Assembly: GCA_913052075.1 (NCBI GenBank)
Contig: CAJXDD010000124.1
Span: forward strand, 1-8,488
Direction: 5' to 3'
From: UBA9926 sp913052075
GTDB lineage: Bacteria > Pseudomonadota > Gammaproteobacteria > Pseudomonadales > Azotimanducaceae
Length of the DNA: 8,488 nucleotides
Shown here: positions 1-6,618 of the stretch, piece after piece
Layout of the letters: each line of letters opens with the position of its first letter
Numbering within the stretch: position 1 is the first letter of the stretch
Notes under the pieces: generated by a model
What the model saw: the letters and a program-made list of their open reading frames with translations, nothing else
Told to the model about the DNA's origin: nothing
The model's database searches: none
Position numbers and translations under genes: made by a program

Positions 1-10
1 CGATGATCAT
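1..10 (-). CDS. Start of an unidentified gene, cut by the window edge
   Basis: Only the first three codons (Met-Ile-Ile) and one more base lie in the window, so the product cannot be named. A real gene start is supported by a perfect AGGAGG Shine-Dalgarno sequence on the minus strand at 17-22, six bases before the ATG at 10-8. It points the same way as the dehydrogenase gene ending at 322 but lies more than 300 bases downstream of it, so it is probably a separate transcription unit. The start signal is clear; the identity is unknown. Confidence 0.4.
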
Positions 11-321
11 AGGGGTCCTCCTCAACTATCGACGATCCATCGTAAACCAGAACGGGAAGTGTGGTAAGAGTCTGATTAGCGATCCCAAGCGTGTCGCAGT
101 CGAATCTTAATTAGGGCGAAATAAAACCCCAGATAGAGCATTAGATGACTGAATGACGCGTGCTCAAATCCTCCGCTACGGGACTAGTTGGCCATCCGGC
201 CCGCGGATTTGAATCCAGAGATTCGGATTTGCCGGTAACTCGCTCCGAAAAATGAGTTGGCCTGATAGCGCCTAGAGAAAGGAGAACGACTAGGACCGCA
301 GTTGTTTAGGTAAGGGACAGC
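11..321. other. Gene-free stretch downstream of the dehydrogenase operon
   Basis: No reading frame of useful length is seen on either strand. The stretch lies between the minus-strand stop at 322 and the minus-strand start at 10, so it should hold the end of the operon transcript and the promoter of the edge gene. I see no GC-rich hairpin followed by a T run, hence no clear intrinsic terminator. It contains the repeat CGGATTTG twice (204-211 and 224-231, 20 bases apart) around short inverted repeats. A T-arm-like GGATTCAAATCC on the minus strand is not part of a foldable tRNA. Confidence 0.6.
204..231. repeat. Paired CGGATTTG repeats with overlapping inverted repeats
   Basis: CGGATTTG occurs at 204-211 and again at 224-231, start to start 20 bases, close to two helical turns. 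Between and across them lie GGATT-TG-AATCC (205-216) and GAATC-CAGA-GATTC (211-224), which could form alternative small hairpins. This is seen directly. Whether it is a protein-binding site for the gene starting at 10, a weak 3' structure of the operon, or chance cannot be decided here. Confidence 0.3.
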
Positions 322-1098
322 CTACAAATCGCCAGGGGGCCCATAGGCAGTCTGCAGCCGTCTCATCCCCTTCAACCATCGGTCGTAGTCGCCTGCTTTG
401 CGCTGGATATAAGTGCGGACCTCGTCGTGAGGGAGCACCAAAAAAGATTCTTCCGCGAGTGTTGCAACCACTATATCGCAGAGAGTCTCTGGTTCCATCA
501 AGCCATCCACTGACGCGACGCCGTCTTCGTTACCCGCGATCATTGCCGTTCGCACCGCTTGTGGGCAAAGGACAGAAACCTTGATCCCTCGGTCACCATA
601 GGTGATCGATAACCACTCGGCGAAGGAAACCGCCGCATGCTTGGTGACGGCATAGGGTGCAGAGCCGATCTGTGAGAGTAAGCCTGCGGCGGAGGCCGTA
701 TTCAAAATGTAGCCTTCACCTCGTTCGAGCATGGCAGGAAGCGCCGCACGTGAGGCCCAAACATGCGCCATGACATTGATCTCCCAAATTCGCTGCCAAT
801 CGGCGGTATCGACCTCAGGACCCCCTCGAACTGAGATGCCAGCGTTGTTGCACAATAGATCAATGTGTCCCAGTGCTGCTTCGGCGCGCTTGATGGTCCC
901 GAGCACGTCATGCTCGAGCCCTACGTTACAAACGCAATAATCAGAGCCGAGCGATTCTGCCACTTCTTTTAAAGGTGCTTCGTTTAGGTCAACCAAAAAT
1001 AACTTGGCGGCCCCCTCGGCGTGAAATCGCTGCGCCATAGCGCGACCAATGCCGCTGGCGGCGCCGGTGATAACGATGTTTTTACCCGCGATGTCCAT
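322..1098 (-). CDS. Short-chain dehydrogenase/reductase (classical SDR)
   Basis: A 258-residue soluble NAD(P)-dependent oxidoreductase of the classical SDR family, which usually runs about 250 residues. The Rossmann motif TGxxxGIG is at 11-18. Asp37 at the end of the second strand favours NAD(H) over NADP(H). The NNAG motif is at 84-87, and the catalytic tetrad is Asn108, Ser136, Tyr149 and Lys153 (YxxxK). The helix after the active site starts from CPQ (178-180) rather than the usual PG. The ATG is preceded by GAGGAA at 1104-1109 at good spacing. It is the last gene of the operon, 26 bases after the aminotransferase stop. Substrate cannot be read from sequence; context suggests an aldehyde/alcohol or hydroxy acid connected to the transaminase product, for example malonate semialdehyde/3-hydroxypropionate. 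Family assignment is firm; substrate is inference. Confidence 0.92.
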   Translation of the reverse strand: MDIAGKNIVITGAASGIGRAMAQRFHAEGAAKLFLVDLNEAPLKEVAESLGSDYCVCNVGLEHDVLGTIKRAEAALGHIDLLCNNAGISVRGGPEVDTADWQRIWEINVMAHVWASRAALPAMLERGEGYILNTASAAGLLSQIGSAPYAVTKHAAVSFAEWLSITYGDRGIKVSVLCPQAVRTAMIAGNEDGVASVDGLMEPETLCDIVVATLAEESFLVLPHDEVRTYIQRKAGDYDRWLKGMRRLQTAYGPPGDL

Positions 1099-1124
1099 AG
1101 TGGTTCCTCAGAGCAATGTAAGCG

Positions 1125-2477
1125 TTATGTCGTCGCCTCAATGGCGTCGTAGATGATGGCGAAAATATCAGTGATTTCTGCCTCCGAAATGATGAGAGGC
1201 GGTGAGAGGACTAAGCTGTCGCCAATCGCACGCACCCAAGCGCCATTGTCGTAACACTGCTTCGCGGCTTCAGCTCCCCTTGCGCCAGGCTCGCCGGGCC
1301 TCGGCGCCATCTCGATAGCACCGATTAGCGCAAAGCAACGCACGTCGATTACATGCTTGACGCCTTTTAGGCTCATGGCGCTGTTCTCCCAATGGGGGTA
1401 GAGCGCTATCGGCCGATCAAACAGGCGTTCTTGCTCATAGATATCGAGTGTTGCCATGCCCGCAGCGCAGGCTAAGGGATGCCCGGAATAGGTGTACCCA
1501 TGGTTCAGCTCCACACCTGGTTGCGAGCTGGACATAAACGCGTCATAGATCGTGTCTGAGACGAACACCGCGCCCATGGGCACAGTGGCGTTAGTGATCC
1601 CTTTGGCTGTCGTCATGATATCCGGTGTCACACCAAATCGCTGGGCAGCGGTGCACTCACCAATGCGGCCGAAGCCTGTAATGACCTCATCAAATATCAA
1701 CAAGATTCCGTACTCATCACAGATCTCTCGCAATCTTTGGAGATAGCCAACCGGGGGCAAGTGAACGCCGCCGGCACCGCCAATAGGTTCAACGATCACT
1801 GCTGCGATCGAGTCTGCCCCATGAAGATCGACAAGTCGTTCAAGGTCATTTGCGAGCTCGGCCCCCTCTGGCGGGAGTCCGCGAGAAAATCGATTGCCTT
1901 CGAGGCCGTGGGTGCCTCTAATATGCGCAGTGCCGGGCAACAGCAGTCCGAAGGCTTGCCGGTTTTTGACCAAGCCAGCGACACTAAGACCACCAAAGCC
2001 CATGCCGTGATAAGCAAACTCTCGCCCGATGAGTCGTTGCCGCGTGCCTTGTCCACGGACACGTTGATAGGCCAGAGCTATTTTTAATGCAGTGTCCACC
2101 GATTCGGAGCCTGAATTGGTGAAGAATACGTGACTCAGCGGGTCGGGTACGTGTTTGGTCAGGCGCTCGGCATAGTCGAATACGAGTGGATGCCCACTGT
2201 TAAAGTTGTGGGCAAAGTCTAGCTGTTCGAGTTGAGCGGCAATGGCCTCATTAATATGTGTTCGATAGTGCCCCGCGTTCACGCACCAAAGTCCCGCGCT
2301 GCAATCTAAGGTTTCGTGCCCTCGACTATCCGTGTAGACCATGCCCCGGGCGGACACGATCATTCTCGGGTCCTGCTTGTACTGGCGTTGGGGGGTGAAC
2401 GGCATGAAGAAAGCGTCCATATCCTGGGGTAGGGCGTTATGGTCAATGGGAGGCCTGGGTGGGGCAATGGTCGACAT
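1125..2477 (-). CDS. Class III PLP aminotransferase, beta-alanine (omega-amino acid):pyruvate type
   Basis: A 450-residue fold-type I PLP enzyme that moves the terminal amino group of an omega-amino acid to pyruvate, giving alanine and an aldehyde such as malonate semialdehyde. Numbering from the ATG at 2477: SGSES at 122-126 and Tyr156 in YHG contact the cofactor; Asp263 in the FDEVITGFGR block binds the pyridine nitrogen; Lys292 in AKGITN is the Schiff-base lysine; Arg416 in WVRAIGD sits where the substrate-carboxylate arginine of beta-alanine:pyruvate aminotransferases lies. Length and the N-terminal FMPFTPQRQYKQDPR block match the roughly 450-residue pseudomonad enzyme. A GTG two codons upstream (2483) overlaps the AAGGAG at 2483-2488, so the ATG is preferred. 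It is the middle gene of the operon, 22 bases after the phosphatase stop. Other omega-amines (taurine, 4-aminobutyrate, putrescine) remain possible substrates. Confidence 0.9.
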   Translation of the reverse strand: MSTIAPPRPPIDHNALPQDMDAFFMPFTPQRQYKQDPRMIVSARGMVYTDSRGHETLDCSAGLWCVNAGHYRTHINEAIAAQLEQLDFAHNFNSGHPLVFDYAERLTKHVPDPLSHVFFTNSGSESVDTALKIALAYQRVRGQGTRQRLIGREFAYHGMGFGGLSVAGLVKNRQAFGLLLPGTAHIRGTHGLEGNRFSRGLPPEGAELANDLERLVDLHGADSIAAVIVEPIGGAGGVHLPPVGYLQRLREICDEYGILLIFDEVITGFGRIGECTAAQRFGVTPDIMTTAKGITNATVPMGAVFVSDTIYDAFMSSSQPGVELNHGYTYSGHPLACAAGMATLDIYEQERLFDRPIALYPHWENSAMSLKGVKHVIDVRCFALIGAIEMAPRPGEPGARGAEAAKQCYDNGAWVRAIGDSLVLSPPLIISEAEITDIFAIIYDAIEATT

Positions 2478-2499
2478 AGTCACTCCTTTTTGTCTCTCG

Positions 2500-3168
2500 C
2501 TAGCTCAGTCGTTCGATGAGCGCCAAGGGGTCCTCAAGCAGTATGTCACAGCCTGTTTCTAAAAGGACATTAACGGTTCTAAACCCCCAAGATACGGCTA
2601 CGCCTAGCATGCCAGCCGCTGCGGCCGTCTGAAGATCGACCTCCGTGTCGCCCAGCATCGCAATCTCACCTGAAGGTAGACCGAGGTCATCGATGATTCG
2701 ATTAGCACTCGTAGGATCCGGTTTGAGCGCGACGCCCTCCCGACGGCCGTGCACTGTTTGGAAGTGATGGTCCGGGAAACAGTGAGCAAGGCAAGCCACT
2801 GCCGCGGGCTCATCCTTATTAGTCAACACGGCGGAAGGAATATCTTTTTTAGCCAAATAATCCAGTAGCTCTGGTATCCCCTTGTAAACAGTGACTTCGT
2901 CTTTCCAGATCGTCTCGTGGATCTCCCTTTGACGAGCGACCAGTCGATCAATGGCGTCGTCTACTCGGGCAACTTCGGGTAGGGCGCGACTCGCGGCAAC
3001 CCGCGCGCCACTGCCGATGAACGTCGCGAAACGGTCCAGGGGATGCTGGTCCCAACCCTGTTCCGCCAGAGCCAGATTAAAGGCTTTGCCAATGGCGGAC
3101 AGGGTGTTAATCAGCGTTCCGTCTAGATCAAAGATAATCCCGTTGATGGGGGATGGAGAATGTGTCAT
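2500..3168 (-). CDS. HAD-superfamily phosphatase, Gph (phosphoglycolate phosphatase)-like
   Basis: A 222-residue haloacid dehalogenase-type hydrolase with a cap domain between motifs I and II. Motif I is FDLDGTL, with nucleophile Asp14 and acid/base Asp16; motif II is LTN, with Thr116; motif III is Lys149 in LKPDP; motif IV is GDTEVD, with Asp174 and Asp178. This is the Gph/PGMB-type layout: a cytosolic Mg-dependent hydrolase of small phosphate esters, classically 2-phosphoglycolate. The frame is open further upstream (to 3204), but the ATG at 3168 puts motif I near residue 14, as in the family, and has GAAGG at a workable distance, while the upstream starts have no binding site. It heads the three-gene operon. 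It is not phosphonoacetaldehyde hydrolase, whose first motif differs. The exact substrate is uncertain. Confidence 0.87.
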   Translation of the reverse strand: MTHSPSPINGIIFDLDGTLINTLSAIGKAFNLALAEQGWDQHPLDRFATFIGSGARVAASRALPEVARVDDAIDRLVARQREIHETIWKDEVTVYKGIPELLDYLAKKDIPSAVLTNKDEPAAVACLAHCFPDHHFQTVHGRREGVALKPDPTSANRIIDDLGLPSGEIAMLGDTEVDLQTAAAAGMLGVAVSWGFRTVNVLLETGCDILLEDPLALIERLS

Positions 3169-3203
3169 TCGGTTTGCCTTCACCATTGCTGCTGGTGGAG
3201 GCA

Positions 3204-3209
3204 AGTATA
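3204..3209 (-). promoter_or_regulatory. Possible -10 box of the phosphatase-aminotransferase-dehydrogenase operon
   Basis: On the minus strand TATACT (5 of 6 to TATAAT) lies about 35 bases before the phosphatase ATG in the 130-base gap after the preceding gene's stop. The best -35 match 18 bases upstream (TTCAGC) is poor, so this is a weak call. The gap makes an operon promoter here reasonable; activator dependence would fit the missing -35. Confidence 0.3.
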
Positions 3210-3288
3210 TGAAAATCGTGGCGTACAGCTGAAGTAACGCGGCAGCACTTTCAATAGAGTGATTCGGCGAGAAGGTGGACGAGCCTTA

Positions 3289-4158
3289 TCATTCAGGACC
3301 AGTCAGCCACCAAGGTGTTAAGCAATCAACGATTTGTCTCGCTCCCGTCAGCGCTTGCCCTTCAAACGGGAAATGAAAATTCCCGGGCGGGGTGCTCGTC
3401 GTGTTGGCATAGGGCCCTGCCACGCGTCGCACAAGCCCATCCATTCGAAAAGTATGGGCTACCGCCCGCTCTGCTAGTTTGAGGGCGTCGATGGTTGGCA
3501 GTCGAGTCACCGTTCCAATGAGCGCGGTCAGCTCGATATCGAGATGAGCGATGGATTCTTCAATCTCTGGTTCAACAAATTGTTGTGCCGCGAGCGCTTC
3601 GGTATCCTCGAGGCGCGTCTTCGTGTCCAGTAATAGTTCGAAAATAAGCGGTAAGTCGACCACTGAGCGAAGGACCTCCTCGATTGGTTTGTCAAATGAA
3701 AGGGCGCATTGCCGCCACTCTTCGTTTATGGTCCATTCAAGAGATACGGCCACTTTGGTGCCAGCGCTTGGCAGCACGATCAATCCCTCGCCAAGTGTGG
3801 GCGCTTTAACACATTCCGCAGGCGATTGGCCCTCAACCCTCCAGTCGAGAGCGGCCATTGCTTGAAGGTTTCCCTCCAATTGGGCGCCGGTTGAGCTTCG
3901 ATTGAGGAGAGGGATTAATAGGTTACAAAAAGGGGTTGGATCAGCCGGAGTACGATGGCGGTGATTCAGCTGAACCCACTTGAGACGAAGGCGCTCATCC
4001 CAGCAAGGCCCTCCAAGTGCTTGGGATAAGCCGGGGAATCGCCAACCGCTCGTATTCAAGGCGGAGAACCAGGAATCGACAGCGGCAGTATTCTGCTGAG
4101 TGTCAAGCCAGTGCCTAGCAATGAACGCACGCATCTCTTCTTCGGAAGGCCCCCTCAT
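3289..4158 (-). CDS. Protein of unknown function in the VWA/J-protein operon
   Basis: A 289-residue protein that I do not recognise. No signal peptide and no clear membrane segment is visible, so it is probably cytosolic. It has ten tryptophans, including a C-terminal TPWWLTGPE. An acidic N-terminal helix (PSEEEMRAFIARHWLD) is followed by a mixed region to about 155, then a helix-rich stretch (about 158-246), and a Pro/Thr/Gly-rich turn (NTTSTPPGNFHFPFEG, 252-267). No catalytic motif was found. Its ATG overlaps the J-protein stop by one base (TGATG), pointing to translational coupling; a TTG one codon upstream is a less likely start. As the last gene of an operon with a VWA protein and a membrane J protein, it may be a partner or client of that chaperone pair. 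That is inference from position only. Confidence 0.72.
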   Translation of the reverse strand: MRGPSEEEMRAFIARHWLDTQQNTAAVDSWFSALNTSGWRFPGLSQALGGPCWDERLRLKWVQLNHRHRTPADPTPFCNLLIPLLNRSSTGAQLEGNLQAMAALDWRVEGQSPAECVKAPTLGEGLIVLPSAGTKVAVSLEWTINEEWRQCALSFDKPIEEVLRSVVDLPLIFELLLDTKTRLEDTEALAAQQFVEPEIEESIAHLDIELTALIGTVTRLPTIDALKLAERAVAHTFRMDGLVRRVAGPYANTTSTPPGNFHFPFEGQALTGARQIVDCLTPWWLTGPE

Positions 4159-4922
4159 CAAGATGAAGAACCCTCGTGCCCACGAATGGCCTCTATCAGC
4201 AGTGTCTTAGCACTATTCAGGGCGGCGGCACGTTCATGAGAGCCGCCGTGATCCGGATGATGTTTTTGTATGAGCCGGCGGTGCGCTGTGATGACATCCG
4301 ATTCCGTGCATGGCCAAGTGAGTTCAAGGCAATTGAGTGCTGCCTCGAATTCATCAGTGGTCTCTTTGTCAGCGTGCGCCTCGCTCTGCTCTTCCCAGTC
4401 TGGATACTCCCTGGACAAAAAGGCATCAAGGAGCTGCAAGGACTCATCGTCGACCGCCAGTTCCCCCCGCAGTTGAAGTAGGTCTTTGAGCCCAAGGGCG
4501 GACAATCTCGCGCCCTCGAAGGAACCTTTTAACACCTGCCCATCGATACTGCCGGCATCGTGATCGAGCCTCATTGACAAGAACTCGCTCATGACTTCGC
4601 TGGTTGCGCCGTCTTTGGGTCCCCTATGAACGCTTTGCGCGTTACGCATTGCCCCAAATGCCCGCAATATGTTCATGGCTTGAAGGCCTCGCATGATCCA
4701 AGGCAAGAGACGAGCGCCCATGGTGAGTGCCACCCCAAGCGCTGCGGCAATAGGATGCAAGCGCCCCGATAACGCGAGCGCAACTAAAATGAGTGTGCCC
4801 AGCGCGAGGCCGTAAATGGCAAAAAATTGCTTAACCGAAAGCTGGTATTTCCCCAACACGCGACGCAGAAGCCAATAAGTCAGTGCAGCGATGCCGATGC
4901 CAAGAACCAGTCGTACGATCAT
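4158..4922 (-). CDS. Membrane-anchored J-domain protein (Pam18/Tim14-like C-terminal J domain)
   Basis: A 254-residue co-chaperone expected to stimulate the ATPase of an Hsp70 such as DnaK at the inner membrane. Hydrophobic segments lie at about 2-19, 34-52 and 57-77. A linker region follows (about 107-177, with FLSMRLDHDAG and DLLQLRGEL), then an acidic spacer and a short J domain at about 195-246. The HPD tripeptide is at 222-224, inside HHPDHGGS followed by LNSAKTLL; this HPDxGGS...NxAKxxL signature resembles mitochondrial Pam18/Tim14 and its bacterial relatives. The Gly/Phe and zinc regions of DnaJ are absent. It starts 3 bases after the VWA gene stop, and its TGA overlaps the next ATG. 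DjlA also has an N-terminal anchor and C-terminal J domain, but the multiple hydrophobic segments and the Pam18-like signature argue against that. J-domain assignment is firm; client unknown. Confidence 0.85.
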   Translation of the reverse strand: MIVRLVLGIGIAALTYWLLRRVLGKYQLSVKQFFAIYGLALGTLILVALALSGRLHPIAAALGVALTMGARLLPWIMRGLQAMNILRAFGAMRNAQSVHRGPKDGATSEVMSEFLSMRLDHDAGSIDGQVLKGSFEGARLSALGLKDLLQLRGELAVDDESLQLLDAFLSREYPDWEEQSEAHADKETTDEFEAALNCLELTWPCTESDVITAHRRLIQKHHPDHGGSHERAAALNSAKTLLIEAIRGHEGSSS

Positions 4923-4925
4923 GGG

Positions 4926-5618
4926 CTAGAGTTGCTCAAGCAAGGCCGACGCGCCCGGGTTGTGCCGGATCAGCTTGGCCAGCCCACTCTTTCCCTGCGT
5001 CGCGTAAGTCGCGATACCTCTAAAGGCATCTCTTAATTCGTTTATGTGTTGTAAATCGAAGGCGGCGTAGGCGCCGTTCGATAGCTTAGCCATGCTCTCA
5101 AAGCATCGCCGCACGCCAGGGTCGCTGCCCTCTTGAAATAGGAATAGCGGTAACTGCCTGAGTCCACACTCTCCCGCTAAATGGCAAAGGTCGTCAACGG
5201 ACTCTTCGATGGCATCGCCAATAAAGATTAACCCTTTGAGCGGCGTTTTCTTGTGGACTGCGAGGCCGTGTTGAAGTAACCGCTTGATTTGAGTGTGGCC
5301 GCCTACACAACGCACCGCTTGCATGAGTCGATGGAGTTCATGGCTTGTCTGGCAAAAAGCACTGTGTTTGAGCTCTCGAAAGCCTCGATAAAAGCAGAGT
5401 TGGATGGAGAGCTGTTCGTCGGGCGCCAGCACTTCAAAGAGTTGGCTTTGTAAATAGCATGCTTGATCCCACGTGGGCTCCCGGGAAGCAGTGGCGTCAA
5501 GACTAAGAATCAATCGATGATTGCTTGCCTCTCGCTTCGCTGGCATCCGATCGACTTTCGCTAAAAAGTCCGCCACGGTGTTATTGCGCTTAGATGGGGG
5601 AAGAGACTGGTTGCTCAT
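4926..5618 (-). CDS. VWA-fold protein with intact MIDAS motif
   Basis: A 230-residue soluble protein with a von Willebrand factor A-like fold. The metal-ion-dependent adhesion site can be read in full: Asp41-x-Thr43-x-Ser45 in LSLDATASREPTW (the first serine of the usual DxSxS replaced by threonine), Thr109 in GGHTQI, and Asp135 in IFIGDAIEE. Strands such as HRLILSL, SIQLCFYRG, LKGLIFIG and QLPLFLFQEG alternate with helices as expected. No signal peptide or membrane segment is seen, so it is probably cytosolic, in contrast to cell-surface VWA proteins. Such proteins bind partners through the metal site and often work with ATPases or chaperones. It is the first gene of the operon with the J protein and the unknown protein. 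The ATG lacks an obvious Shine-Dalgarno sequence. The specific partner is unknown. Confidence 0.8.
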   Translation of the reverse strand: MSNQSLPPSKRNNTVADFLAKVDRMPAKREASNHRLILSLDATASREPTWDQACYLQSQLFEVLAPDEQLSIQLCFYRGFRELKHSAFCQTSHELHRLMQAVRCVGGHTQIKRLLQHGLAVHKKTPLKGLIFIGDAIEESVDDLCHLAGECGLRQLPLFLFQEGSDPGVRRCFESMAKLSNGAYAAFDLQHINELRDAFRGIATYATQGKSGLAKLIRHNPGASALLEQL

Positions 5619-5671
5619 AATAGAACTAGCATATAGCCTTTTTTGTCATCGGGACACGACGAACAACAGTG
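5619..5671. promoter_or_regulatory. 53-base divergent intergenic region
   Basis: This is the only space between the VWA gene start (minus strand) and the 5'-nucleotidase start (plus strand), so the promoters of both units must lie here or reach into the coding starts. The AT-rich CATATAG (5630-5636) can supply a -10-like element in either direction, and ATGACA (minus strand, 5644-5649) resembles a -35 box, but no pair with normal spacing is convincing. A shared or overlapping control region is inferred from geometry. Confidence 0.4.
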
Positions 5672-6562
5672 ATGAGTGCGGTGACACCCTTAAATTTACG
5701 TATTGCTATCTCGAGCAGCGCACTCTTTGATTTATCTGCAGCGGATCAGGTATTCAGGGAGGAGGGCCTGGCCGCGTATGGCAGGTATCAAAGAGCACGG
5801 GAGAAGGAAACGCTATCACCAGGGCCTGCTTTCCCCTTGGCAAGGAAGTTGCTTGATTTAAATGCCCAGGAGGGCATCGGCGTAGAGGTAGTGCTTTTAT
5901 CTCGCAATTCTGCGGATACGGGTTTGCGCGTGTTTAACTCAATACAGGCTCATGAGCTTCCGATTATTCGAGCTGCCTTTACTGGGGGTGGAGCACCCTA
6001 CCGATACATGCTGCCATTCCAATGCCAGTTATTTTTGTCAACAAATCCTATTGATGTGACAGATGCACTCGATCATGGCGTCGCTGCAGCGACCGTGCTC
6101 GTCAGCCGAAAGCCTTCGAACCCGGATGGACCGGTTAAATTCGCATTCGATGGTGATGCGGTCCTCTTTTCGGACGAGGCTGAACAGGTTTATCAAAGAG
6201 AGGGCCTAGCCGTATTCGCTGAGACTGAGCGAAAAGCAGCGGATCAGCCCCTGACTCCGGGTCCTTTTAAACCATTCCTCGATCAGCTGAATGCGATTCA
6301 ATCCCGGTTTGGGGAAGCTGTCTGCCCAATTCGAACGGCGCTGGTGACAGCTCGGTCTTCTCCCTCTCATGAGCGCGTCATTAAAACCTTGAGAAGTTGG
6401 GGGGTTCGAGTCGACGAATCTCTCTTTTTGGGGGGCAGAGATAAGACGCAGTTTTTGCGTGCTTATGGGGCTGATATTTTCTTTGATGATCAGGCAGAAC
6501 ACTGTCATCTGGCCAGCCGTGAAGTCGTGGCCGGGCACGTGAATCATGGCGTGATGAATTAA
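5672..6562 (+). CDS. Cytosolic 5'-nucleotidase, NT5C1 family
   Basis: A 296-residue HAD-type hydrolase that removes the phosphate from nucleoside 5'-monophosphates (AMP or IMP in the eukaryotic cN-I enzymes). Numbering from the ATG: motif I is FDGDAVLFSDE, with Asp160 and Asp162; motif II is VTARS (226-230); Lys258 in GGRDK is motif III; FFDDQ (271-275) is motif IV. The N-terminal half carries the family blocks AISSSALFDL, LSPGPAF and FTGGGAPYRY. The N-terminal block (VFREEGLAAY...LSPGP...LDLNA) is echoed after motif I (VYQREGLAVF...LTPGP...LDQLNA), a repeat also present in human NT5C1A. The frame is open one codon further to a GTG at 5669; the ATG is preferred, though neither has a strong Shine-Dalgarno. 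It is divergent from the VWA operon and monocistronic as far as seen. Role: nucleotide turnover or salvage. Confidence 0.88.
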   Translation: MSAVTPLNLRIAISSSALFDLSAADQVFREEGLAAYGRYQRAREKETLSPGPAFPLARKLLDLNAQEGIGVEVVLLSRNSADTGLRVFNSIQAHELPIIRAAFTGGGAPYRYMLPFQCQLFLSTNPIDVTDALDHGVAAATVLVSRKPSNPDGPVKFAFDGDAVLFSDEAEQVYQREGLAVFAETERKAADQPLTPGPFKPFLDQLNAIQSRFGEAVCPIRTALVTARSSPSHERVIKTLRSWGVRVDESLFLGGRDKTQFLRAYGADIFFDDQAEHCHLASREVVAGHVNHGVMN

Positions 6563-6618
6563 CCGATTTTCTGCACACCGCGTCTTCGCACTGAAATTGT
6601 TTGAGCCGTTCTGGTTCG

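Noticed and set aside
205..216. GGATTCAAATCC on the minus strand looks like the T arm of a tRNA.
   Set aside because: The pairing around it has an extra base for a T arm and the upstream sequence cannot be folded into the other arms.
1737..2087. Plus-strand open frame of 116 codons inside the aminotransferase gene.
   Set aside because: It is antisense to a well-conserved enzyme and its translation shows no family features.
2500..3168. Phosphonoacetaldehyde hydrolase (PhnX), since it sits next to an aminotransferase.
   Set aside because: The first motif is FDLDGTL, not the PhnX form, and the neighbouring aminotransferase is class III of the beta-alanine type, not the PhnW class V type.
4158..4922. 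DjlA, which also has an N-terminal anchor and a C-terminal J domain.
   Set aside because: There is more than one hydrophobic segment, I do not see a convincing TerB-like middle domain, and the J domain has the Pam18-like HPDxGGS and NxAKxxL pattern.
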